Shown one piece after another: positions 42,903 to 51,581 of a DNA stretch of 64,000 bases. Every line of letters starts with the position of its first letter. Within the stretch, counting starts at the first letter, position 1. The stretch is taken from positions 94,435-158,434 of the forward strand of contig NZ_AYMG01000020.1 of the NCBI RefSeq assembly GCF_000633455.1, given 5' to 3'. Both the position numbers and the translations under genes were made by a program. This DNA comes from Pedobacter jeongneungensis. Its GTDB lineage: Bacteria > Bacteroidota > Bacteroidia > Sphingobacteriales > Sphingobacteriaceae. Below the pieces are notes generated by a model. It was not told the DNA's origin. It did no database searches and worked only from the letters and a program-made list of their open reading frames with translations.

Positions 42903-43020
42903 AACGCCAACACAAATTACAGCTGCTCGTTTCTGAGGGCTGTACAAAATAAAAACATACAGGAATTGCGGGCAGCCTTCAGCGGATGGAAATGGAGGAT
43001 GTTGGGGAAGGTTTGCCCGC

Positions 43021-43101
43021 AAAGTTACCGCTGCCGGTGTGGTTGGTTTGATTTGAGGATGAGGTGGAAACCGGCAGCAACTTTCCCCGCTCCCTGGCGG
43101 G
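43021..43101 (+). promoter_or_regulatory. Structured GC-rich leader upstream of traE
   Basis: AAAGTT (43021-43026) plus GCTGCCGGT (43030-43038) pair with ACCGGCAGC (43070-43078) plus AACTTT (43079-43084), giving a 15-bp stem with a 3-nt bulge. A second hairpin, CCCGC/GCGGG, follows at 43086-43101. The spacer from 42903 to 43182 is visibly richer in G and C than its neighbours, and frames within it look non-coding. It could be an RNA leader that controls the tra operon, or a DNA site such as an origin of transfer. Confidence 0.5.
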
Positions 43102-43182
43102 ACAGCCGGGGAGCCATGGGAAAGGATTTGAGAAAAAGAAGGATAGCAAAAGCTATCAAGTGGAGCGATAAAATCATTGAAG

Positions 43183-43518
43183 ATGGAAAAGGTGAAGCAG
43201 GGATTGATCAAGATCTCCCAAAGAGTAAAACCGGGTTTAATCACCCTTGTATTGGTTGCCGCAAGTATGTGTGCCACGGCCCAGGATGGAGTTGCCGGCA
43301 TCAATGAAGCCAACCAAAAGGTACGTGGATATTTCGATTCAGGATGTAACCTGATGTATGCAATCGGTGCACTGCTTGGACTTATAGGAGCAGTAAAGGT
43401 ATATCAGAAATGGAACGCCGGTGACCCGGATACCTCAAAGGTAGCCTCTGCATGGTTCGGTAGCTGCATTTTCCTGGTGGTGGTGGCAACGATCATCAAA
43501 TCATTCTTCGGGATATAA
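43183..43518 (+). CDS. traE: Conjugative transposon protein TraE (DUF4134)
   Basis: Start set at ATG 43183 (111 residues); the frame also offers TTG 43177. There is a signal-like N-terminal helix (PGLITLVLVAASMCATAQ) and then two membrane helices around CNLMYAIGALLGLIGAVKVYQ and WFGSCIFLVVVATIIKSFFG. This is the DUF4134/TraE pattern of Bacteroidetes conjugative elements, a small inner-membrane part of the transfer channel comparable to VirB2/VirB3 in size. The stop overlaps the next start as TAATG. Confidence 0.93.
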   Translation: MEKVKQGLIKISQRVKPGLITLVLVAASMCATAQDGVAGINEANQKVRGYFDSGCNLMYAIGALLGLIGAVKVYQKWNAGDPDTSKVASAWFGSCIFLVVVATIIKSFFGI

Positions 43519-43946
43519 TGGGCATGGAAAAATATATGGGATATAAACCTGCCGGGCAGGTTGATCCCTTAGAACGGGAACTGCCCATTGTCGATATCAA
43601 GGGCACCGAGTTTTTTGTGGATATACAAAAGCATGAATTCCGCCAAGTGGATAACCCATACAACAGGATGACCCTTGGTGACATCGGAGAACAGGAAGGT
43701 TTAACCAGGTTCTTTTACGATACCGTTACAAAAAATATCTATCTGGGGAATTATAGCATCCATGCTCAATATCCTTCGACCGTAAGAGAGGTTTATGTTC
43801 CAGCCCTAAAAGTGCTGGACCCTGTGGGGCTGTCGCAGCGGCAGGGAACAACCTATACCGGGCAATTACTGCCGCCAAAAGTGCGTGAGTTAAAATGCCT
43901 GAAAATCCAGGGCATGAGAACAAAAAAGAAAGGCCAACGGCTCTAA
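43518..43946 (+). CDS. Unrecognised protein with one copy of a domain repeated in the gene at 50321
   Basis: A 142-residue soluble protein, translationally coupled to traE. Residues 22-110 form a unit beginning LPIVDIKGTEFFVDIQKHEFRQ and ending LDPVGLSQRQG. The same pattern, (V/I)DI-x-GT-x-F-x-VD near the start and DPVG near the end, recurs about three times in the 50321-51547 product. A basic tail (MRTKKKGQRL) follows. I know of no named family. Its link with traE suggests a role in transfer or in regulating the cargo genes that follow. Confidence 0.8.
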   Translation: MGMEKYMGYKPAGQVDPLERELPIVDIKGTEFFVDIQKHEFRQVDNPYNRMTLGDIGEQEGLTRFFYDTVTKNIYLGNYSIHAQYPSTVREVYVPALKVLDPVGLSQRQGTTYTGQLLPPKVRELKCLKIQGMRTKKKGQRL

Positions 43947-43959
43947 AAAAAATACTGCT

Positions 43960-44388
43960 ATGCTAAACATTCTTAAAGAAAAACTGAAGGCTTTTATCCT
44001 GATCAATAACCCGGACCTGCTCATAAGGCTGGAAGGTGATCTTACGACCGGTACTTATCTGGAAGACAAGGTAAGCCAGGTGATGCCCCTTGTGCTCAGG
44101 CTCATGGGAGAAGAGAAACCAGCTTACATCATCGAGGAGTTGGCACTTAACGAGATGACCGTCGCGCTAAAGCCCTCCCGGTATAACTACCTGCTTGAAA
44201 TTCTTGAAACAGAATTCCAACAGGACTTTGAAAACTTCCGGGAAATAGGTGTGCTGCGGTATGAGGTGCTCAACCTCATTAAAAGCTGCAGCGAAACTTT
44301 CGAAGATTTTGATTTCAGTGAAGCAAATGAAGATAACCGGTTTCTACGCTATGCAGTGATCGGCAAAGTGCATGAGTATTTGAATTAA
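43960..44388 (+). CDS. DUF1896-like protein
   Basis: A 142-residue helical acidic protein. The C-terminal part, LEILETEFQQDFEN through SCSETFEDFDFSEANEDN and GKVHEYLN, follows the DUF1896 layout known from Bacteroides conjugative elements, where the gene precedes a large methylase/helicase gene just as here. Its function is unknown. It lies 13 bp after the preceding gene and 35 bp before the giant gene. Confidence 0.75.
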   Translation: MLNILKEKLKAFILINNPDLLIRLEGDLTTGTYLEDKVSQVMPLVLRLMGEEKPAYIIEELALNEMTVALKPSRYNYLLEILETEFQQDFENFREIGVLRYEVLNLIKSCSETFEDFDFSEANEDNRFLRYAVIGKVHEYLN

Positions 44389-44423
44389 AGCAATGCCCGG
44401 GTGAGGCGGAAAAGGTGTGAACG

Positions 44424-47400
44424 ATGGCATATAATACAGCAGATAAACTTTACGATAATATAGCGGCAATCCGGATAGCCCTGGATTACCGCGAAGGCCA
44501 GGTGCTGGATCAAAGCCAGATTGCCAACCTTAAAAAGTATTCAGGTTTTGGCGGAATAAAAAGTGTTCTGCTGGGGCCGGGCACCAGACCTGAGTGGACT
44601 TCACGTGGTGCAACGGATTCGGATTTTAGATATTACGGTGAAGTTGAAGTTTTGTATTCGCTGCTTAAGGATCATTTTGGAGAAGGTGAATTTAAAACTG
44701 TAGTTGCCTCCCTTAAGAACAGCATCCTTTCCGCCTTTTATACTCCGGAATTGATCCCCCAGACCATATTCAAGGTCTTAAAGGAAAATGGGATAGAACC
44801 TCGGCATATTTTGGAAACCAGCGCCGGAGCCGGTGTCTTTGTAACCGAAGCCGCGGCAAATTATCCGGATGCCAGGATCACCGCAATTGAAAAGGATTTA
44901 TTAACAGGCAAGGTTTTACAAGCGCTCTGCAGTACTATCCCAAATGAAATAGAAGTGCATGTTACCGGGCTGGAGCAAACCGGTGCTGCTGATAATGGGA
45001 ACTATGACCTGGTGATCAGTAATATTCCTTTCGGCAATTTCTCGGTTTATGATCCGGAGATCAGGAACCCCCAGCTGACGGGCAAAATCCATAATTACTT
45101 TTTTGCGAAGGGGCTGGATAAACTCGCCGATGGCGGTCTGCTGGCCTATATTACAACAAACGGCTTTTTAAACAGCCCATCCAACGAAGCTGCCCGGCAA
45201 TTTTTATTTGACCATGCGGATTTCGTAAGTCTTATGGTCATGCCGGATAACCTGATGAAAGATACCGGAAATACCGAAGCGCCAAGCCATTTGCTGATCG
45301 TTCAAAAAAATGCTTCGAAGCAGGGGCTTTCTGCCAACGAGCAATTATTGGTTAGAACCGTTCAATCAGCAAACCAGTTCGGCGATTATAACCTGAATAC
45401 TTATATAGCAAAACCGGGCAATGAGCACATTTATCTTGGTGAGGTTAGTCCTGGCTTTAATCAATATGGTAAGGCCCATGAAATGGTATGCCAATCCGGC
45501 TCTTTGGAGTTATTGCGGCAGCCCCTTCTGGAGCAGCTGAGTACTGATTTTTCTGTCAATTTCAAACAAAAGAATTTTCCTTCCTTAAAGGAGGCAAAAG
45601 AAATCAGTGCCCCGGGTAAAAAGCTCACCTTTTTGCCCGTACCGGAAACAAAACAGCTGGAAGCTCCCGTACAATTAGGGCTTTTTGAGGCAATGCCAGC
45701 TGATACGATCAACAGAGCATTTTCCTACCTGCAGGAAGAGGATCATAACTATATTCAAAAACAGAGCGTAAGGATCATCAGCACGGTAAAGACAACGGAA
45801 CGCCCGGAGCATGAGAGCATATTGCTATTGACGGGCAAAACGGCTAAGGGAAATTATTATACCTATAAACTGTATTCCAACCTCGCAGAGATCGATTTAT
45901 CCGCGCAGTGGATGAATGCTTCCCAGCTTGGATTTGAATTAAAGAAGCTTAACCAGGATCTTCAGCAATATGCTTATGATTATATCTATGAAGGGGACAA
46001 GAATTTTGAAGATGCATTAGGCATAGATCGTAGCGCCACAATTCCTTTCCAGGATATGAAGCCTTTTTATACGGAGGGAATGCTTGTCCTATCAGGCAGC
46101 CAGATCGGAAACCTGGTATTTGCAGACCGGGAAAAGGCAGAACCTTTATTTAAGCCGTTAGCTGAAAATGACCACCAGGATTTTTATAATCAGTACATCC
46201 AGACAAGAGATGTCTATCAGGAATTGTTTACTGTTGAAGCCGGAGGCGGTTCCCAGAACGAGGCGGATCAATTAAGGAAGCAATTGAACGAAAATTATGA
46301 CCGGCTGGTAAAACAATATGGACAGCTCAATACTAAAAGCAACCAAAGACTTTTGCTGGCCGATGCAACTTTAGGTATTACCATGCTTTCTTCACTGGAG
46401 CGGCGCGAAAAAGACCAGTATATCAAATCCGATATTTTTTCGATAAACCTGAATAAACCGCAATCCAGTTTTGAAACAGAGGATGCTGTTGATGCGCTGG
46501 CACATTGCCTTAACGTAAAGGGCAAAGTTGATTTGGACTTTATTTCAGAATTGATCCATAAAAGTGAGGCTGAAACCATAGCAGAACTGGGGAACCATGT
46601 TTTTCAAAATCCGGTATTGGGTGTTTGGCAGACCGCTGATGCTTTTCTGAGTGGGAACGTTGTAGACCGATTGAAGAAAATACAGGGCCTGACACCTGAT
46701 GCCGAAAATGCTTTACAATATCAAAAAAGCCTTGAAGCCCTTGAAAAGGCGCAGCCGGAAAATATCCCGTTTGAACTGTTGGACTTCAATCTGGGGGAAA
46801 GGTGGATACCGGTACGGTATTATGAAGAATTTGCAACGCAGCTTTTTGCCGTTGAAACAAAAATCAACTACCTGCCGTCCCTGGATGCATTCAAGGTAAC
46901 GCCAGTTTCCCGTAATGCAAAGATCGAGCAGGAATATGCCATTGAGCCCAAAAACGGGCGGAAAGTATATGGATATACCCTGTTGGAAAATGCTCTGGAA
47001 AATACAGCGCCCTATTTTACTTATGAAACAACAATTGATGGTGAGAAGATCAGGCTTCCGGATAACGAGGCCACACAACTTGCCCACCAAAAAATTGAAA
47101 GCATCAGGACCGGTTTTATCAACTGGCTCCAGGAATTGCCAGCAGCAGAGCAGAAAAACCTCGAAAACCTATATAACGAAAAGTTCAACTGTTACCGGCT
47201 CCGGGAGTACAACGGAAGCCACCTGACTTTTCCCGGCCTGGACAGGCACGCACTGGGCATATCTGATTTGTATGACTCGCAAAAGGATGCTGCATGGCGT
47301 GTCGTACAGAACAAGGGTGGACTGATTGATCATGAAGTCGGCCTTGGTAAGACACTTACCATGATCATTGCTGCGCAGGAAATGAAAAGACTGGGCATTG

Positions 47401-49976
47401 TATCCAAACCGATGATCCTCGCGCTCAAAGCCAATGTGGACCAGATCCGGAATACTTACCGGCTGGCCTACCCTAATGCAAAGGTACTGGCACCCGATGA
47501 AAACGATTATGAGCCTTCTAAAAGGCTCAGGCTGTTTCACGAAATCAAAAACAATAACTGGGACTGTATTATACTGACCCATGATCAGTTTGGAAAAATT
47601 CCCCAGGCTGCCGAAGTGCAGCAGGAAATTCTATCCGCCGAAATGGATTGTGTCGAAATGGACATGGATACTCTTCGATCGCTCGACGGGGATATTTCCA
47701 AATCGATGCTAAAAGGACTGGAGATCAGGAAGAGCAATCTTGAAGGCAAGTTACGGGACATACAGCACAGGATAGCGGACCGGAAAGATGAGGGTATAGA
47801 TTTTCGCCAGACTGGCATTGATCATTTATTCATTGATGAATCCCACAAATTCAAGAACCTGACGTTTACCACCAGGCATAACCGGGTCGCCGGGCTTGGC
47901 AATGTAGAGGGCAGTCAGAAGGCGCTCAATATGCTTTTTGCCGTGCGCACGCTGCAACAAAAGTTTGATTCCGATCTCTGTGTTACCTTCTTAAGCGGTA
48001 CACCGATCTCCAATAGCCTGACCGAGCTGTACCTTATTTTCAAATACCTGCGTCCGAAAGAAATGGCCCGGCAGGGCATTGAAAACTTCGATGGCTGGGC
48101 GGCGGTATTTGCCCGTAAAACCACGGACTTTGAATTTTCTGTTACTAACCAGATCATTGCTAAAGAGCGGTTCCGCCATTTTATCAAGGTTCCGGAGCTG
48201 GCTATGTTTTATAATGAGATCACGGATTATAAGACAGCACAACATATAAGCCTGGATAAACCTGCCCTGGATGAGGTGCTTGTCAATATAAAACCTACAC
48301 CCGACCAGCAGGATTTTATAAAGCGCTTAATGGTATTTGCCAAAAACGGTGATGCAACTGTTTTGGGCAGGCCCAAGCTTTCATCTTCGGAAGATAAGGC
48401 AAGGATGCTTATTGCTACCAACTATGCAAAAAAAATGTCTGCGGATCTTCGGCTGGTGCATCCCCACCGGTATGGCGATCACCCGGATAATAAGGTAAAT
48501 GTATGTGCCAGGAATGTTGCCGAATGGTATGCCAAAAGCCAGGTCCATAAAGGAACCCAGATTGTATTTTCTGATATCGGAACACCGAAGCCCGGCCAGT
48601 TCAATATCTATGACGCTTTAAAGGATAAGCTGGTTAAGGATTTTAATATACCTGCAAAGGAAATCACCTTTATCCATAACTGGTCAGAGAAAAGGAAACC
48701 TGAGCTGTTCCGAAAAATGAACAGGGGCGAGATCCGTATCCTGATCGGAAGCACGGAGAAGGCAGGGACCGGCTTGAATGTACAAGAACGTATCGTAGCC
48801 ATGCACCATATGGATATTCCCTGGAAACCATCAGAGCTGGAGCAGCGCAACGGCCGGGGAGCAAGGCAGGGCAACAGGATTGCTAAGAATTTTTACGGCA
48901 ATAAGGTCATGAACTATATCTATGCCGTGGAACAGAGCCTGGATAATTATAAGTTCAACCTGCTAAAGAACAAACAGCTTTTTATTTCACAGATGAAGAA
49001 CAGCGAGCTGAATGTAAGGAGCATCGATGAAGGCTCTATGGATGAAAAGAGCGGAATGAATTTTTCGGAATATATAGCTATTCTTTCCGGCGACACTTCC
49101 TTGTTGGAGAAAAGCAAGCTGGAGAAAAAAGTAGCTGTTATGGAAAGCCTTAAAACTGCTCATTTCAGGGATGTTTCCCGGTCACGCTATCAGATAGATT
49201 TTCTAATGCAGGAGCAGGAGAAAAATGCGAGGACTCTCGAGTTGCTTACTGCCGATGAGGTACAATACAAAAAGGCACTTCAATTCGATAAAGATGGTAT
49301 AAAGCTCAACCCGGTCCGGATCATCGGGGTAAAAAGCACTGAATCCGAAGATATCGGCAAGCAGGTCTTGCGGCTGTATCAGCAATTCGGAATTCTTGAG
49401 GTAGATGTCGCAACGAAGATCGAAAAAATAGGCACCCTATATGGCTTTGACCTGATTATTAAAAGGGAAAATACTTATGGTAAATACGAAAATTCACTGT
49501 ATGCAGAAAACCCCAAATCCGGTATCAAATACACCTATAATTACGGTATACCTAATTTGGATAATCCAAAGCTGGCAGCCCGTTATTTTCTCAATGCGAT
49601 TGACAGGGTAAGTAATATTAAAGAGCAATACCAAAAGAAAATTGACGATGCTGAGCGCAATCTTCCGATGCTAGAGGAAATCGTTGCTAAGCCTTTTGAA
49701 AGAGAAGATGAGCTCAAAGAAATGAAAGCCCAGCTGCTTGTACTTTCCAAAGAAATTGAAGAAAATATAAGGGAGAAACAAAAAGCAGATGCAATGGTGA
49801 AAGTTGACGATAATCTGGCGCCAATTGATGTAGAAGCTGTATGGGATGAAGGGTTGGAAATTGGGCCCGGCGTGTTTCTACCAGTTATGGATTATCAACT
49901 TGATGAAGAGTTGGAATTTGAACAGGAACAGGTTCCGGCAATTAAAAACGAAAGAAAAGTAAAACTAAAATTATAG
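44424..49976 (+). CDS. Giant DNA methyltransferase-helicase fusion
   Basis: An 1850-residue protein. Near residues 95-205 is an N6-adenine methyltransferase-type fold: SAFYTPELIPQTIF, ETSAGAGVFVTEAA, and the catalytic-loop position DLVISNIPFGNF, where NIPF replaces the usual NPPF/Y. From about residue 965 a superfamily-2 (SNF2-like) helicase follows: EVGLGKTLTM (Walker A), IDESHKFKN (DESH box), LSGTPISNSLTELYL, and GSTEKAGTGLNVQERIVA with ELEQRNGRGARQGN (motif VI). A long coiled-coil tail and an acidic end follow. Similar proteins are carried by Bacteroidetes conjugative elements and resemble the phage P1 DarB layout, suggesting antirestriction or DNA protection during transfer. No restriction endonuclease domain was seen. 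Confidence 0.93.
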   Translation: MAYNTADKLYDNIAAIRIALDYREGQVLDQSQIANLKKYSGFGGIKSVLLGPGTRPEWTSRGATDSDFRYYGEVEVLYSLLKDHFGEGEFKTVVASLKNSILSAFYTPELIPQTIFKVLKENGIEPRHILETSAGAGVFVTEAAANYPDARITAIEKDLLTGKVLQALCSTIPNEIEVHVTGLEQTGAADNGNYDLVISNIPFGNFSVYDPEIRNPQLTGKIHNYFFAKGLDKLADGGLLAYITTNGFLNSPSNEAARQFLFDHADFVSLMVMPDNLMKDTGNTEAPSHLLIVQKNASKQGLSANEQLLVRTVQSANQFGDYNLNTYIAKPGNEHIYLGEVSPGFNQYGKAHEMVCQSGSLELLRQPLLEQLSTDFSVNFKQKNFPSLKEAKEISAPGKKLTFLPVPETKQLEAPVQLGLFEAMPADTINRAFSYLQEEDHNYIQKQSVRIISTVKTTERPEHESILLLTGKTAKGNYYTYKLYSNLAEIDLSAQWMNASQLGFELKKLNQDLQQYAYDYIYEGDKNFEDALGIDRSATIPFQDMKPFYTEGMLVLSGSQIGNLVFADREKAEPLFKPLAENDHQDFYNQYIQTRDVYQELFTVEAGGGSQNEADQLRKQLNENYDRLVKQYGQLNTKSNQRLLLADATLGITMLSSLERREKDQYIKSDIFSINLNKPQSSFETEDAVDALAHCLNVKGKVDLDFISELIHKSEAETIAELGNHVFQNPVLGVWQTADAFLSGNVVDRLKKIQGLTPDAENALQYQKSLEALEKAQPENIPFELLDFNLGERWIPVRYYEEFATQLFAVETKINYLPSLDAFKVTPVSRNAKIEQEYAIEPKNGRKVYGYTLLENALENTAPYFTYETTIDGEKIRLPDNEATQLAHQKIESIRTGFINWLQELPAAEQKNLENLYNEKFNCYRLREYNGSHLTFPGLDRHALGISDLYDSQKDAAWRVVQNKGGLIDHEVGLGKTLTMIIAAQEMKRLGIVSKPMILALKANVDQIRNTYRLAYPNAKVLAPDENDYEPSKRLRLFHEIKNNNWDCIILTHDQFGKIPQAAEVQQEILSAEMDCVEMDMDTLRSLDGDISKSMLKGLEIRKSNLEGKLRDIQHRIADRKDEGIDFRQTGIDHLFIDESHKFKNLTFTTRHNRVAGLGNVEGSQKALNMLFAVRTLQQKFDSDLCVTFLSGTPISNSLTELYLIFKYLRPKEMARQGIENFDGWAAVFARKTTDFEFSVTNQIIAKERFRHFIKVPELAMFYNEITDYKTAQHISLDKPALDEVLVNIKPTPDQQDFIKRLMVFAKNGDATVLGRPKLSSSEDKARMLIATNYAKKMSADLRLVHPHRYGDHPDNKVNVCARNVAEWYAKSQVHKGTQIVFSDIGTPKPGQFNIYDALKDKLVKDFNIPAKEITFIHNWSEKRKPELFRKMNRGEIRILIGSTEKAGTGLNVQERIVAMHHMDIPWKPSELEQRNGRGARQGNRIAKNFYGNKVMNYIYAVEQSLDNYKFNLLKNKQLFISQMKNSELNVRSIDEGSMDEKSGMNFSEYIAILSGDTSLLEKSKLEKKVAVMESLKTAHFRDVSRSRYQIDFLMQEQEKNARTLELLTADEVQYKKALQFDKDGIKLNPVRIIGVKSTESEDIGKQVLRLYQQFGILEVDVATKIEKIGTLYGFDLIIKRENTYGKYENSLYAENPKSGIKYTYNYGIPNLDNPKLAARYFLNAIDRVSNIKEQYQKKIDDAERNLPMLEEIVAKPFEREDELKEMKAQLLVLSKEIEENIREKQKADAMVKVDDNLAPIDVEAVWDEGLEIGPGVFLPVMDYQLDEELEFEQEQVPAIKNERKVKLKL

Positions 49977-49979
49977 CCG

Positions 49980-50303
49980 ATGGCCAGTGTATATGCGATC
50001 AATAAAGGGATCAACAAAAGTATCGAGTTTAAAGGGCTTAAGGCTCAATATATATGGTATCTGGGTGCCGGAATCCTTGGGCTGCTGGTTCTCTTTGCCA
50101 CGCTTTACATTATTGGCGTCAACCAGTATATCTGTATTGCGATCATCCTGACCGCCGGGTCTGGACTGGTTTATAAAGTTTACGGAATGAGCAATAAATA
50201 CGGCGAGCATGGGATGATGAAGCTTATGGCATCCCGTAGCATACCCAAAGTAGTGAAGTGTAACAGTAGAAAGGTTTTTAGGAAACCGGCGAATAAAAGA
50301 TAA
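49980..50303 (+). CDS. traF: Conjugative transposon protein TraF (DUF4133)
   Basis: A 107-residue protein beginning YAINKGINKSIEFKGLKAQY, which is the DUF4133/TraF signature, followed by two membrane helices (YIWYLGAGILGLLVLFATLY and ICIAIILTAGSGLVYKVYG) and a basic tail. It is comparable to VirB3. It starts 3 bp after the giant gene. In related elements traF directly follows traE; here 6.4 kb intervene. Confidence 0.93.
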   Translation: MASVYAINKGINKSIEFKGLKAQYIWYLGAGILGLLVLFATLYIIGVNQYICIAIILTAGSGLVYKVYGMSNKYGEHGMMKLMASRSIPKVVKCNSRKVFRKPANKR

Positions 50304-50320
50304 AGTAATTTTTTGTGAGG

Positions 50321-51547
50321 ATGGAACGTGAAAAGGTAAAAGTTGATATAGCAGGAACGGTGTACCTGGTAGATTTGAAAAACCAGCTATTGCACCCGGT
50401 TGAAGAAGGTCTTAAGATTGTGGATCTCAAAGATTGTAGGATTATGATGGATGATGAATGGGAGTATGTTGGACATTATGATCTCGAAAAACGGGAGCAG
50501 GTTGTTTTTCCGGACAATACGGTAAATCTTCCACCGGAACATATTGTAGAATTTGTACTTCCGGCTTACCGCGATCTGGATGAAGTGGCCTGGCAGCAAC
50601 TCCATGGAGATAATGGTGACCCTGAGAATATCGACCCGGGTATAACGTATCATGTAGCACAAATTATCCCCATTGAAAGCTCTATCCTGGGACTTGATAT
50701 TGCCGAAAATAATATTTCGGACTCCATTAATCAGCTTCCGAGAACATTGCCCAGGATCAATATAGAAAGAACAGAATTTATCGTGGATGTGATGAAGGAA
50801 GAAATCCGGCAAGCCTACAAACCCAATAATTCAATCCAGTATAGCGAAATGTATTATAGGGGAAGCCATTATATTCTGGATTTTGATTTAGATACAAAAA
50901 ATATCGAAAGCGACGATAGTGATAATGTAAAGGAAGTAAAAATTCCTTCAATGGGTGATTCTGACCCGGTAGGCATGTCCCTGAAGACCGGGAAGACAAT
51001 AGAAGAAATAAAGGATAAAACCGATTTTGAGTTAATAGTAAACAGGGATGCGTTAGCGCAGCGGCTTAGTGGAATTCTTCCGGTCATTGAGATTAAGGGC
51101 CATCCTTTTTATGTTGATTTAAAAATGGATGCCCTGCGTCCAAAAGATGATTTCCTTTCTGAAGGAATAAAGTTCCCCGATATAGCGTATGACAGCACCG
51201 CGGATGGGAAGTACTATTGGGTTTCTTATGATCCTGTAAATCATGAATACCGTGAGCTTGATCTAAGGGAAATCATAGAGTTACCTAACAATATTGTCAT
51301 TATCGAGATCCCCATGGAAGAGTACCTTGATCCGGTGGGATACGCAAGGATGGGTGGTTGGGATTTGGAGGAAACAATAATGCGTTATGGACTCACGCAA
51401 CATTCAATTGCCAGGGAAGTACCCTGGTCTGAAACTTCAATCCCGGAAATTATCGAGTTTAACCGGAAAGAGAAAAAGCTGGATATAGATATAGAACAAG
51501 AAAAACTGCCTGCTAAAGAAAAGAAAAATAAGGGGCCAAAATTATAA
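50321..51547 (+). CDS. Unrecognised protein with three copies of the domain found at 43518
   Basis: 409 residues from ATG 50321 (a GTG at 50315 is an alternative). There are three tandem units of about 90 residues. Unit 1 starts VKVDIAGTVYLVDLKN, unit 2 LPRINIERTEFIVDVMKEE, and unit 3 LPVIEIKGHPFYVDLKMD. Units 2 and 3 end with DPVGMSLKTG and DPVGYARMGG, while unit 1 has a divergent end (LDEVAWQQLHG). The C-terminus is basic (KEKKNKGPKL), like that of the single-unit protein. Placed between traF and traG, it may belong to the transfer machinery or regulate it. No family name is known to me. Confidence 0.8.
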   Translation: MEREKVKVDIAGTVYLVDLKNQLLHPVEEGLKIVDLKDCRIMMDDEWEYVGHYDLEKREQVVFPDNTVNLPPEHIVEFVLPAYRDLDEVAWQQLHGDNGDPENIDPGITYHVAQIIPIESSILGLDIAENNISDSINQLPRTLPRINIERTEFIVDVMKEEIRQAYKPNNSIQYSEMYYRGSHYILDFDLDTKNIESDDSDNVKEVKIPSMGDSDPVGMSLKTGKTIEEIKDKTDFELIVNRDALAQRLSGILPVIEIKGHPFYVDLKMDALRPKDDFLSEGIKFPDIAYDSTADGKYYWVSYDPVNHEYRELDLREIIELPNNIVIIEIPMEEYLDPVGYARMGGWDLEETIMRYGLTQHSIAREVPWSETSIPEIIEFNRKEKKLDIDIEQEKLPAKEKKNKGPKL

Positions 51548-51581
51548 GGTCCAAAAAGAAAATCATTTAAGGAATTGTGAG

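Noticed and set aside
42966..43307. Plus-strand frame of 113 codons overlapping the start of traE
   Set aside because: It overlaps traE in another frame and has an Arg/Trp/Cys-rich composition not seen in neighbouring proteins.
42774..43313. Minus-strand frame of 179 codons across the traE leader
   Set aside because: Proline- and cysteine-rich translation without domain character, antisense to traE and to the 42453 gene; treated as a shadow of the GC-rich leader.
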